Below are positions 25,749 to 34,128 of a stretch of DNA of 64,000 bases, one piece after another. How positions within the stretch are numbered: position 1 is the first letter of the stretch; each line of letters opens with the position of its first letter. The notes beneath the pieces are model-generated. The model ran no database searches, was not told the origin of the DNA, and saw only the letters and a program-made list of their open reading frames with translations. The translations under genes and the position numbers were made by a program. Source of the stretch: CAYRGQ01 sp964444885 (GTDB lineage: Bacteria; Bacteroidota; Bacteroidia; Sphingobacteriales; Sphingobacteriaceae); the NCBI GenBank assembly GCA_964444885.1, contig CAYUIZ010000006.1:10580-74579 (forward strand). Direction: 5' to 3'.

Positions 25749-27113
25749 TTAAAAGATGATGGAATAACGGACGCTACCACGAACGGGAACCAGCAGTTCC
25801 TTGCCGTCTTGGTGGTCGCGGATGAGGGGTTTCTCCCGCCCGCTGTCGTCCAGCCTGATATACCATGATTTGTCCCCGATCACGTACACGCCGTTGCCTT
25901 GGTCTTCGATCGCCGAAGCTTTGGCCAGCTGCAAGTAAAGATTGCTGGGTGCATTGCCTACGCGGACCGTGCGCGACAGGCCTTCGCCGTTAGGCAGGGG
26001 CACCGTACTATCTTCCACGGTCGTCCCAAAGAGTTCGTAGTTAAACGTCGGCTGGTCCTGCTTGTCCAAGCGGTATCCCTTGGGCCGGTATCCCGTTCCC
26101 GCGGTATCGCTCGGCCAGGCCGCCGTGCGGGAATCCAACTGGGCGAGCACCAGCTCGGGCGTACCGAAGTAAATGGGTGCACCCATAACACGTGACGTGC
26201 CATTACCGCGGTTGTGCCACATCGGCGTCACATCCAGAAAATCGCCTCGCCACGCTTGCACGATCGTACCGTGGTCCATATCGTAGGTATAATGTACACG
26301 CTGGGGGTGCCCGACCGACACGGCATGCACAACACGGATGCGCCCGGGTATATCGACGAAGCTACGTAATACGCGCGTGGTCTCGGCATTGACTAAGATC
26401 GGATTGGGTTGGTTATTGTTGCCTGGGCTGGGCTGTCCGCTGGGCAATTCGCTCACCTTGACATTGCGAAAAGCGACAGCCCCGCTAGTCGCCACACGCA
26501 ATGGGCCGTGGGCTTTTTCGGTAGCACCAGAACGGGCTTGGAGCTGCGCGTTTTCGTGGATGGTCACGCCGTTGAGCTGCGCGCGCACCAACCGTGCGGC
26601 TGCCGTCTTCCGTCCTGCAGCGTCGAATTCCGGTGCGCGGAAGGCCAGCTTCACGTTTTGCCACAGACCGGGCGCTTTTCCGGCCTGCTGGCGGGGAGCA
26701 TAACCTGTAATACCGCCGTTGCCCGTTGCTGCCGGATGCAGGTCGCCCCGGCTATCGCTGAGTATAAATTCATAAGCGTCTTGCAAGACGATCGTAGCGC
26801 GGGAACCCGCCGCTAAAAGGTAATCGAACTCCAGTTCGATATCCCCATGGTCCGTGGCTGTCACAAGGTCTGCGGCCTGGGCTACGCGCCGTGTCGGAAT
26901 AAAAGCGAACACGCCTTCGCCAGCACGCGCGGTCATGGTTTGGGGTTTAGCAAAAGGCACGGACACGTCCGCTACCTGCTGCCATCCGTTGGTGGGCTGC
27001 CTAAAGGCTTGGAGACCAACTTGATCTTGCGAAAAAGCCACTTGAGGGGCCGCTACGCATAGCATAAGCATAACGCCCATCAATGCGCTTATTGGCCGAA
27101 AAAAACACTTCAT
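25749..27113 (-). CDS. Exported DUF1080 (3-keto-disaccharide hydrolase-like) protein
   Basis: 454 residues with a Sec signal (cleavage near VAFSQ). Residues about 70-215 look like the DUF1080/LamG-like jelly roll (GDIELEFDYLLAAGSRATIVLQ, LWQNVKLAFRAPEF, NGVTIHENAQL, GPLRVATSGAVAFRNVKV). The C-terminal about 220 residues form a second domain (YTYDMDHGTIVQAWRGDFLD, MWHNRG) often found with haem-domain proteins. Some DUF1080 proteins hydrolyse 3-keto-glycosides; that function is an inference here. It is first in a two-gene unit with the cytochrome c protein. An operator-like palindrome lies 80 bp upstream. Confidence 0.83.
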   Translation of the reverse strand: MKCFFRPISALMGVMLMLCVAAPQVAFSQDQVGLQAFRQPTNGWQQVADVSVPFAKPQTMTARAGEGVFAFIPTRRVAQAADLVTATDHGDIELEFDYLLAAGSRATIVLQDAYEFILSDSRGDLHPAATGNGGITGYAPRQQAGKAPGLWQNVKLAFRAPEFDAAGRKTAAARLVRAQLNGVTIHENAQLQARSGATEKAHGPLRVATSGAVAFRNVKVSELPSGQPSPGNNNQPNPILVNAETTRVLRSFVDIPGRIRVVHAVSVGHPQRVHYTYDMDHGTIVQAWRGDFLDVTPMWHNRGNGTSRVMGAPIYFGTPELVLAQLDSRTAAWPSDTAGTGYRPKGYRLDKQDQPTFNYELFGTTVEDSTVPLPNGEGLSRTVRVGNAPSNLYLQLAKASAIEDQGNGVYVIGDKSWYIRLDDSGREKPLIRDHQDGKELLVPVRGSVRYSIIF

Positions 27114-27155
27114 TAATAATTCAAATTATGGTTATAATTCTATCTGTTTAGGTCG

Positions 27156-27204
27156 CTAAGATAAAAATTAGTTTGTATCTTCCGTACAGTCGTAAAACGT
27201 TTTA
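27156..27204. promoter_or_regulatory. Operator-like palindrome and possible -7 box upstream of the DUF1080 gene
   Basis: The 12-bp palindrome TAAAACGTTTTA (27193-27204) is identical to the core of the 12045 site. About 30 nt closer to the gene the minus strand has TATCTTAG (27163-27156), one base from the TAnnTTTG -7 consensus. This places the palindrome near -49, where a regulator could act. The palindrome is certain; the regulatory role is inferred. Confidence 0.5.
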
Positions 27205-27254
27205 GCGGATATTAACATTTTATTTACGATGATGGCGGAACTGCCTGTTGGGCA

Positions 27255-28217
27255 TTACGGTAATACGACCGCCTCAACGACGACGGCCCGGTGGTCTGAC
27301 GGCCATGGTGTGACGACGATGTCGGAAAGCGGGGAATCCTCCCCGACCACGGAAGCCGCTTTGACGTCAAAGTGGTCCTTGCTGACTAGAATCAGGTCGA
27401 TCCGGTCATGTATTTCCGGGTTGCGCCACACGCCTACCACGGAGGTCCAGGTGTAGCCCGGTTTGGCGCCGACATCGGGATGTACACTACGGAAGGCATC
27501 TTCGAAGCCTTGGTCGGCTAGCCAAGCGGTTGCAGGCCAGCGCACGGCGAAGGGCAGCAGCGAGTCGCCGCGTTCGCGGATGGCTTGCTCGGTCCAGTCG
27601 AGATAGCTTGGCTCGTTAAAATCGCCTACCACGATAGTCGGGTAATCGGCGAACGGCGCCAACTCCGCCATTAAGCCCTCCACTTGATGAAGCCGGGTTT
27701 CACGCGCAGAGGCTTCGGCCGCTGGCGCGTCCAGCAATTTCCGGTCTGCAATATCGTAGGGTTCGTAAGGGGTGTACATTAGGTGCACGACGCCAAACAC
27801 GACCTCCTTGCCCGCCTCCACTTGTAGCAGTACCGCTTGGGAAATGCCTGCCGTATCCAAAGCCCGCAGCGGAAAGCGGGAAATGACGGCGCGGCTACCG
27901 TCGATGATATGGCAATCCCAGCCTAGGCTGTCAGCAAGCACGCGGGCCCGCGACTGGTTGTCCGTTTGGTTGGCGGTCTGCTCCTGCAAGCCCACGACAT
28001 CCGCTTCGGACACGCGAATCGCTTCGAGCTGATACTTGATAGCCGTATCCCGCGGCAAACCGACGGCGTCGCCACCTTGCCAGAGATTGAATGTCATGGC
28101 CCGTATTACGATTTCCCGGGTGTCAGACCGTTGCGGATTTTGCTGGCAGGAAACCATCGCAAAAAGCCCGGCAAACAGGAGCAGTACGTAGGGGTTGATT
28201 CGGGAAGTTGCTTTCAT
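27255..28217 (-). CDS. Endonuclease/exonuclease/phosphatase-family exported hydrolase
   Basis: 320 residues; probable lipoprotein (lipobox FAMVSC). The DNase I/sphingomyelinase-like fold motifs are in order: MTFNLWQGG, VGLQEQT, VGDFNEPSYLDWT, DRIDLILVS and WPSDHRAVV. Such exported proteins can be phosphodiesterases, nucleases or sphingomyelinases; the substrate is open. It lies upstream of the DUF1080 pair but across 140 bp containing the operator-like site, so it is probably a separate unit. A decayed copy of the same fold lies immediately upstream. Confidence 0.88.
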   Translation of the reverse strand: MKATSRINPYVLLLFAGLFAMVSCQQNPQRSDTREIVIRAMTFNLWQGGDAVGLPRDTAIKYQLEAIRVSEADVVGLQEQTANQTDNQSRARVLADSLGWDCHIIDGSRAVISRFPLRALDTAGISQAVLLQVEAGKEVVFGVVHLMYTPYEPYDIADRKLLDAPAAEASARETRLHQVEGLMAELAPFADYPTIVVGDFNEPSYLDWTEQAIRERGDSLLPFAVRWPATAWLADQGFEDAFRSVHPDVGAKPGYTWTSVVGVWRNPEIHDRIDLILVSKDHFDVKAASVVGEDSPLSDIVVTPWPSDHRAVVVEAVVLP

Positions 28218-28228
28218 GGTGGTATGGA

Positions 28229-28551
28229 TTAATTAAATTGGAACGTCACAACGGCCGTTGCGCCTGACGGATACATCTCCGGATGAGAAGTGATCACCTC
28301 AGCGTCGGTGGCGCGGATGGCGTCGCCGCGGTAAAAACGTAATTTATGCGGTCGTGGTGCGAATCGGGAAACAATTCGGGGAACGCATCCTTAAACCCTG
28401 TTCGTCCCATTAATAAAGTGATCGGAAAGGCATCGCGTCGCCTCCGCTTTTCTTCCCTCCTGCCCCAGAATAATTCTGCGAAAGCCAGAACAACGATATC
28501 CCTAACTGGCCGCGTTGTCCTGCCAAACATCGCCGTACCGCACGGAACCAT
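28229..28551 (-). pseudogene. Decayed C-terminal fragment of an endonuclease/exonuclease/phosphatase-family gene
   Basis: On the minus strand the frame reads GFKDAFPELFPDS then HDRINYVF, motifs of this fold. It then shifts by one base at a run of five T (28337-28333) and continues in another frame as YRGDAIRATDAEVITSHP to a stop 12 nt before the intact gene. One extra T would rejoin the two frames. The N-terminal catalytic half is missing and the GDFN motif is not found, so more than one lesion exists. It is probably a relic of a tandem paralogue or of recombination at this locus. The left boundary is sure, the right one is not. Confidence 0.7.
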
Positions 28552-28610
28552 CCGAAATCTTGATCCTCCGGTTTTCCTTACGTCTTGTGCCGAAATCTAA
28601 CGGACTCGCA

Positions 28611-29213
28611 CTATTTCGTTGCCCGGATGTCGATATCCAAGGTGATCTCGTCCAGGATCGCCCGATCGCCCAAACCACTGAAGAAATTTCCGGAGCGGAA
28701 TTTCACATCAAATTGCGTGCGGTCATACGTGACGCCTTTTGCCGTGGCGCGCACGTCGTTAGGGTTCTTGGTGATTGTCGCCGGAAAAGTCAGCGCTTTG
28801 GTAATTCCTTTGATAGTCAAGTCGCCTGTGACGGTTGCTTTACTGCCTCTGCCTTCGACCTTCGTGATGACGAACTTGGCTTCAGGAAATTTGGGAGCAT
28901 CAAAAAAATCTTCGTTTTTGAGGTGGTTCTCCAGCCGGGTAGCACGGGCGCCCTCGAGGTCGGTGACTTTGATGCTGTTGATATCGATGGTGAAATTTCC
29001 GGCAGTTAACCGGTTGCCGTCAAATACCAAGTTGCCCTTACTGACAGCGATGGTACCGTCATGCCCGCCTCCCGCCACGTTTTTACCAGCCCAAACGATT
29101 ATCGAATTCGCGGTATCAACGTTGTACGAATCCAGTTTTTTCGAGGTAAATGCGGTCAGTGCGACAGCGCCAGCCACGAACAGGGCCAACAAGCTTATTT
29201 TCGTTCTTTTCAT
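28611..29213 (-). CDS. YceI-family periplasmic lipid-binding protein
   Basis: 200 residues from the ATG at 29213 (MKRTKISLLALFVAGAVALT), giving a Sec signal peptide. The longer open frame to 29516 is rejected because it would bury this signal and the promoter. The YceI lipocalin-like domain is complete: YNVDTANSIIVWAGKNV at the start, then DLEGARATRLENHLKNEDFF, SKATVTGDLTIKGITK and LGDRAILDEITLDIDI. YceI proteins bind isoprenoid lipids such as polyprenyl chains. Monocistronic with its own -7 box. Confidence 0.93.
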   Translation of the reverse strand: MKRTKISLLALFVAGAVALTAFTSKKLDSYNVDTANSIIVWAGKNVAGGGHDGTIAVSKGNLVFDGNRLTAGNFTIDINSIKVTDLEGARATRLENHLKNEDFFDAPKFPEAKFVITKVEGRGSKATVTGDLTIKGITKALTFPATITKNPNDVRATAKGVTYDRTQFDVKFRSGNFFSGLGDRAILDEITLDIDIRATK

Positions 29214-29246
29214 GTAATTATGTTGTATTTTAGGGTTTATTCGAAC

Positions 29247-29254
29247 CAAAGATA
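29247..29254 (-). promoter_or_regulatory. -7 promoter element for yceI-like gene
   Basis: Minus-strand TATCTTTG matches the TAnnTTTG consensus exactly, 34 nt upstream of the YceI ATG. A TTG lies nearby but at short spacing, so the -33 element is unclear. Confidence 0.5.
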
Positions 29255-29630
29255 CCCGATTAGGCAATTGATACATCCCATTTACCCTGTGTTTCAAACA
29301 TATTACATAGTGACACGGGGCAAGACGACCTAACGAGTCCCTCTTTTCGTCCGGGCAGCCGCAACGATCAGAAAACACGGAATGGCCCGGGCGCCGGGCG
29401 CTTTCCGGGGGCGCTGGGCGTCCCCTCAGTCGCGGGAAACCCCTCCCTGTGTTTTTCCGCACAACCGCACCTCCATAAGTGATAATAAAAACATACATTT
29501 GTATCGAAGCCTGCATGCGACGGTGTACCCGGCGCGTGGGGTTTATGGGGCGGATCCCCCGGATTCATGCCATGCGTGCGCATTTTTCTCGCGCTTTCGC
29601 CAACTATTCTGAGGATAAACTATATACGTA
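29255..29630. other. Intergenic region with GC-rich stretch and antiporter promoter
   Basis: No gene is seen. About 29375-29470 is strikingly GC-rich, with several short self-complementary GC runs, against an AT-rich background. TACATTTG at 29494-29501 on the plus strand matches the -7 consensus exactly and probably serves the antiporter pair, with a leader of about 120 nt. Confidence 0.45.
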
Positions 29631-30110
29631 ATGTCAATTGTAAGAGAATCGGATCTAATCGGTATTGGCAAAAAATACCAGATCGAGACACAAGCCGGCG
29701 ACAACATGGTCGTGGTGATTCATGACGACGGCTTGCGCGAGCTTTACCGCTATGATGAGGAAGAGAGCGAATCGAAGTGCGTTATGACCCTATCCGACGA
29801 GGAATCCCGGCAGGTAGCAGGCATCATCGGCGGCTTGTCCTACAAACCGAGGGCCTTGGAAACAATCGAGGTAGCCCTTGACGACCTGATCATCGAGTGG
29901 TACAAGGTAGAGGAAAGGGCATCCAGCCTCGGCAAGACCGTCGGCGAGCTGGAGATACGCCAGCAAACGGGCGCATCCATCATTGCGGCCATCAAAGACG
30001 GCGACAGCATCATTAACCCCGGGCCGGACTACACCATCGAGGCAAACACCACGCTGGTCGTGGCCGGCAAACGAAGCCACATTAAGCTGTTCAGGGAGTT
30101 AATTACATAG
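29631..30110 (+). CDS. K+/H+ antiporter regulatory subunit, KhtT-like
   Basis: 159 residues. The N-terminal about 70 residues (VRESDLIGIGKKYQIETQAG, MVVVIHDDGLRELYRY) match KhtT subunits. The C-terminal part is a TrkA-C/RCK_C domain (SLGKTVGELEIRQQTGASI, NPGPDYTIEANTTLVVAGK). This soluble subunit gates the partner antiporter in response to ligand, typically a nucleotide. It is followed 27 nt later by the antiporter, forming a two-gene operon. Confidence 0.9.
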   Translation: MSIVRESDLIGIGKKYQIETQAGDNMVVVIHDDGLRELYRYDEEESESKCVMTLSDEESRQVAGIIGGLSYKPRALETIEVALDDLIIEWYKVEERASSLGKTVGELEIRQQTGASIIAAIKDGDSIINPGPDYTIEANTTLVVAGKRSHIKLFRELIT

Positions 30111-30137
30111 TTTTAAACACATCAGCAACGCGATTAA

Positions 30138-31373
30138 ATGATGTCCCACACCCTCATATTTGAGATTGGTATTGCCATTGGATTGGTGGCGACCGTGGGT
30201 CTCCTTTCCAATAAACTGCGGTTTTCCGTTATTCCGTTCTTCATCTTGATAGGCATGGTCTTGGGTGACCACGCGCCTAAGTGGGGAGTGATCGACCTGT
30301 CGTTTACCGAGAGCAAGCCCTTCATTGACTTTATGGGCCGGCTGGGCGTGCTGTTTCTACTGTTCTACCTGGGCTTGGAGTTTTCGGTAGGCCGTTTGGT
30401 CAAATCGGGGAAATCCATTGTCACGGGCGGTACGGTGTACGTCCTTCTCAATTTCGTTTCGGGGTTGCTGATCGGCTGGCTCATGGGCCTTCCATTCAAG
30501 GAAGTGATGGTGATCTGCGGGATTATGACGAGTTCCTCGACTGCAATCGTCGCCAAGGTACTGACCGACCTCAAGCGCACGGCCAATCCTGAAACCGAGG
30601 TCATCATGGGCATGATCATGTTTGACGATCTGTTCATCGCGATGCACATTTCTTTCCTGTCGGGCCTGATTCTGACGGGCAGCAGCTCCTTTTGGGCAGT
30701 GGCCGGCACCTCCCTGCTGGCACTGGGATTTATCCTGGCGTTTTTAGTCTTCGGGCGCAAGCTCGTGCCCGCAATCGACAAACTGCTCGCTGTCAATTCT
30801 TCCGAATTATTCATCCTCGTTATCTTCGCACTGCTGTTTATTGTAGCGGGATTTTCGGAAACCATTCATGTCGCCGAAGCCATTGGCGCGCTGATGGCGG
30901 GACTGGTATTGGCCGATTCGCGGTATATCAAGCGAATTGAGCAGATGATATTGCCGTACAAGGACTTTTTCGGAGCGATGTTCTTTTTCAGTTTCGGGCT
31001 TTCGATCGATCCCACCACGCTGGGCGGTGCGGTCATGTGGGCATCCATCGCGGCAGGGATCACCATCCTCTGCAACGTGGCATCGGGTTATTTTGCAGCC
31101 CGCTTTTCCGGGCTACGGCGCAAGACGGCGTTCGATATCGGCTTTACGCTGGCCGCCCGCGGCGAGTTTTCCATCATCATGGCCAATATCGGCAAGGCGG
31201 GAAACCTGCTCCCCATCATCCAGTCGTTTGTGGTCGTATATGTGCTTATCCTATCGATCGTAGCACCCATCCTGACGAAGGAATCGCGAAACATCTGGGC
31301 ATTTATCTTTGGGAGCGACAAGCCTGACAGAAAAATAACCAAGAAACTAAGCGACTTGGAGGGAAATTCCTAG
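30138..31373 (+). CDS. Cation:proton antiporter (CPA2 family), KhtU-like
   Basis: 411 residues with about 12 hydrophobic segments. CPA2 features include FLLFYLGLEFSVGRLVKSG, the SSSTAIVAKVLTDL unwound helix, MFDDLFIA in the transport core (paired acidic residues), and AARGEFSIIMANI. No C-terminal RCK domain is present, consistent with regulation by the separate KhtT-like subunit encoded upstream. Likely exports K+ (or another monovalent cation) in exchange for H+ at the inner membrane. Confidence 0.92.
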   Translation: MMSHTLIFEIGIAIGLVATVGLLSNKLRFSVIPFFILIGMVLGDHAPKWGVIDLSFTESKPFIDFMGRLGVLFLLFYLGLEFSVGRLVKSGKSIVTGGTVYVLLNFVSGLLIGWLMGLPFKEVMVICGIMTSSSTAIVAKVLTDLKRTANPETEVIMGMIMFDDLFIAMHISFLSGLILTGSSSFWAVAGTSLLALGFILAFLVFGRKLVPAIDKLLAVNSSELFILVIFALLFIVAGFSETIHVAEAIGALMAGLVLADSRYIKRIEQMILPYKDFFGAMFFFSFGLSIDPTTLGGAVMWASIAAGITILCNVASGYFAARFSGLRRKTAFDIGFTLAARGEFSIIMANIGKAGNLLPIIQSFVVVYVLILSIVAPILTKESRNIWAFIFGSDKPDRKITKKLSDLEGNS

Positions 31374-31387
31374 GCCACTTTGCGGGC

Positions 31388-31708
31388 TTACATAAACCCC
31401 AGTTCTAACCGGGCTTCCTCACTCATCATGCTCCGGTCCCAAGGCGGATCGAAGGTAAGCTCTACCAAAGCTTGCTTCACACCGGGCACGCCAGCCACTT
31501 TCTGCTGTACTTCGTCCATAATCTGCCCTGCCACGGGACACCCCGGCGCAGTCAGCGTCATCACCACCTTGGCCGTTCCGTCTTCTTTGGTGATAATCTC
31601 ATACACCAAGCCGAGCTCACAGATATTGACCGGGATCTCCGGGTCGTAAACCGTTTCCAAAGCCTCCCTGATCGCCGGGGCGATATTCAGTCGGTCCAAT
31701 ACAATCAT
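31388..31708 (-). CDS. Fe-S cluster assembly factor, DUF59/MIP18 family (SufT/PaaD-like)
   Basis: 106 residues from ATG 31708, chosen because an AAGGAGAG Shine-Dalgarno lies 6 nt upstream; the frame extends to 31744 but that adds only leader-like residues. DUF59 core: ALETVYDPEIPVNICELGLV, MTLTAPGCPVAGQI (conserved Cys) and LTFDPPWDRSMMSEEARLEL. Members help load Fe-S clusters in the SUF system. Monocistronic, convergent with the antiporter. Confidence 0.93.
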   Translation of the reverse strand: MIVLDRLNIAPAIREALETVYDPEIPVNICELGLVYEIITKEDGTAKVVMTLTAPGCPVAGQIMDEVQQKVAGVPGVKQALVELTFDPPWDRSMMSEEARLELGFM

Positions 31709-31741
31709 TGTTCTCTCCTTTCGATTAAGTACGTTAATATA

Positions 31742-31749
31742 CAAATTTA
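31742..31749 (-). promoter_or_regulatory. -7 promoter element for the DUF59 gene
   Basis: Minus-strand TAAATTTG matches TAnnTTTG exactly, 34 nt before the chosen ATG, supporting start 31708 over 31744. Confidence 0.45.
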
Positions 31750-31862
31750 CAAAATATAACCGGAGTAAAGGCCTGAAACGCCGGGGCGCGGCAGAAACAA
31801 AGCGTTCTATCCCACCTATTTAAGCCGAAAACCGTATCTTTCCGTTCAAAAGCGAGGGCAAG

Positions 31863-33356
31863 ATGCAACATATTCCTACTTCCGAACAGACCCGGCTGGC
31901 CGACCGGCACACGATCGAACACGAACCTATCGCTTCGATCGACCTGATGGAACGCGCATCGCGGGCCTTCACCACCCGCTTCATGGAAATCGCCCCCGAC
32001 AATTCGGCCTCGATTCTAGTCTGCGCCGGTACGGGCAACAACGGCGGGGATGGATTGGCCATCGCCCGTATGCTGCACCAGCTGGGGTATCCGCATGTCT
32101 CGGTTTGGGTGGCTCGGTTCACCCGCAATGAAACGGCCGATTTTACCACGAACCTCAGTCGGTTGGCGGACACAGGCGTCGATATTAACGAGCTCCTGCC
32201 TGGGCATCCGCTGCCGCCCATCACTGCGAGCTTCGTCATCGACGCGCTCATTGGCGCGGGCCTAAACAAACCGCTCACCGGCGATTTTCTCCGGCTGGTA
32301 CGCCACCTAAATGCCGCGGGCAAGTCGGTCATTGCGGTAGACATCCCGACAGGATTGCCCAGTGAAGGACCGATTGACCCAGCTACCGAAGCAACCCTCG
32401 CCTGCGAAGCCATCGCTTTCCAACGTCCGAAACTAAATTTCTTCTTTCCGGAATCTGCTCCAGCAGTAAGCCGCTTCCACACGGTACCTATCGGTCTCGA
32501 CGAGGCGTTTATCAATGCTTTGCCAACGGATTTCATGTTGTTGGAACGTAGCGACATAACGCGTATCTACCAGCCCAGAAAGCCTTTTAGCCACAAAGGA
32601 ACCTATGGTCACGCGCTCATCGTAGCGGGTCATGCCCGCACCATGGGCGCAGCGCTGCTATGTGCCGGCGCATGTGTCCATACCGGTGCCGGTTTAACCA
32701 CGGCTTCCATACCAAAAGAAGGGCTTACAGCGCTCAACATTGCCCATCCAGAGGCAATGTACCTTCCACGCCAAGACACCGCCACGAACCTGGATCCCTA
32801 TGATGCGATCGCCATCGGGCCCGGACTCGGCTCCGAAACACAACTGCTCGAAAGCGTACTGGATCAACGGGGAAAACCGGTAGTATTCGATGCTGACGCA
32901 ATCAATTCCATGGCCCAGCATCCGGCGTATCTGGACCGGCTGCCGCCTGCCTGCATCCTGACGCCCCACGCCAAGGAGTTTGACCGCCTATTCGGCACCC
33001 AACCCAGTTGGTGGAATCGTGTAGAAACAGCGCGTGAACGGGCTGTTCGGCACCAAGTCGTGATTGTGCTGAAAAACCGCTTCACCTTCATCATCACCCC
33101 TGAAGGAAACGTACTGATTAATCCCACGGGAAATCCGGCAATGGCGAGCGGCGGGATGGGCGACGTGTTAACGGGCATGCTCGTGGCTTTTCTGGCGCAA
33201 GGATACGCAGCAACAGATAGTGCCGTATTAGCCTGTTATTTGCACGGGCTCGCGGGCGACCAGCTGAACAAACAGGGCTTGGCCGTTATCCCGGCATCCC
33301 GATTGCTCCGGTCGATTCCCGCAGTCATGGGCACGCTCGACGAGCATAATGCGTGA
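31863..33356 (+). CDS. nnr: Bifunctional NAD(P)H-hydrate epimerase / ADP-dependent NAD(P)H-hydrate dehydratase
   Basis: 497 residues, the usual length of the fused enzyme. The N-terminal epimerase (1-215) has VCAGTGNNGGDGLAIARML and VIAVDIPTGLPSE. The C-terminal ribokinase-like dehydratase (230-497) has HKGTYGHALIVAGHARTMGA, AIGPGLGSE, VFDADAIN, LTPHAKEF and NPTGNPAMASGGMGDVLTG. The pair repairs NADHX/NADPHX formed by damage to the cofactors. Convergent with the DedA gene across 6 bp. Confidence 0.95.
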   Translation: MQHIPTSEQTRLADRHTIEHEPIASIDLMERASRAFTTRFMEIAPDNSASILVCAGTGNNGGDGLAIARMLHQLGYPHVSVWVARFTRNETADFTTNLSRLADTGVDINELLPGHPLPPITASFVIDALIGAGLNKPLTGDFLRLVRHLNAAGKSVIAVDIPTGLPSEGPIDPATEATLACEAIAFQRPKLNFFFPESAPAVSRFHTVPIGLDEAFINALPTDFMLLERSDITRIYQPRKPFSHKGTYGHALIVAGHARTMGAALLCAGACVHTGAGLTTASIPKEGLTALNIAHPEAMYLPRQDTATNLDPYDAIAIGPGLGSETQLLESVLDQRGKPVVFDADAINSMAQHPAYLDRLPPACILTPHAKEFDRLFGTQPSWWNRVETARERAVRHQVVIVLKNRFTFIITPEGNVLINPTGNPAMASGGMGDVLTGMLVAFLAQGYAATDSAVLACYLHGLAGDQLNKQGLAVIPASRLLRSIPAVMGTLDEHNA

Positions 33357-33362
33357 GGTCGG

Positions 33363-34046
33363 CTACTCGACTTCGATGGGTTCGCGGGCAGATTCGGCTT
33401 GCGGCGCTTTCTTCTTACCCCGCCCCCGGAGTATATTGAGGATAACCGGCATGGTGGCCAGGGCTACAATACCGAAAATGACATATTCGAGATTGCCTTT
33501 TACCCATTCGTTGTCGCCCAAAACGTATCCCGCAGTCACGATGCTTCCTACCCAGATAAACGCACCCGTGATGTTATACAGGGCGAATTTCTTGATGTCC
33601 ATACGAACGATGCCCGCGACGATGGGCGCAAATGTGCGAACGATAGGCAAAAAACGGGCAAGAATGATCGCTCCGCCGCCACGCTTGTGGTAAAACTCTT
33701 CGGCTTTTTGCAAATATGCCTTCTTGAAGATGAACGAATCGGGTCTATTTACGAGATAAGGACCGAATCGCTTGCCGGTCCAATATCCCACAAAATTCCC
33801 CAGAATACCAGCCGTAGACATCGCCAAGATCCAATACAGCAACGTCATTACCGAATCCGCCTGGGACAGCGGGATACTGGCAATGATGATCCCCGCAATA
33901 AAAAGCATGGGGTCTCCGGGCAGGAAAAACCCAATGAAAATACCCGTCTCAGCGAAAATAATAAACAGCAACAGGTACAAGCCACCATTGGCAACGATCC
34001 ATTCCGGATCGGAAAGATTACTTAAGAAAGCTAAAAAATCGACCAC
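33363..34046 (-). CDS. DedA-family (VTT domain) inner-membrane protein
   Basis: 227 residues starting at GTG 34046; an in-frame stop lies 6 nt before it and no nearby ATG exists. Multi-pass with the VTT signature: FLPGDPMLFIAG, GILGNFVGYWTGKRFG, FYHKRGGGAIILARFLPIVRTFAPIVAG and ALYNITGAFIWV. DedA proteins act as lipid flippases or scramblases, for example of undecaprenyl phosphate. The C-terminal tail is basic, RGRGKKKAPQ. Confidence 0.93.
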   Translation of the reverse strand: MVDFLAFLSNLSDPEWIVANGGLYLLLFIIFAETGIFIGFFLPGDPMLFIAGIIIASIPLSQADSVMTLLYWILAMSTAGILGNFVGYWTGKRFGPYLVNRPDSFIFKKAYLQKAEEFYHKRGGGAIILARFLPIVRTFAPIVAGIVRMDIKKFALYNITGAFIWVGSIVTAGYVLGDNEWVKGNLEYVIFGIVALATMPVILNILRGRGKKKAPQAESAREPIEVE

Positions 34047-34128
34047 TCGTTTTCAGATAAAAAATAATAATGACAGGGTATAATGCACGGTATATCGAAC
34101 AGCCCCGTGAAGAGGCTTAGGGGAGCGC

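Noticed and set aside
29214..29516. N-terminal extension of the YceI gene
   Set aside because: It would place the signal peptide internally and run through a perfect promoter box.
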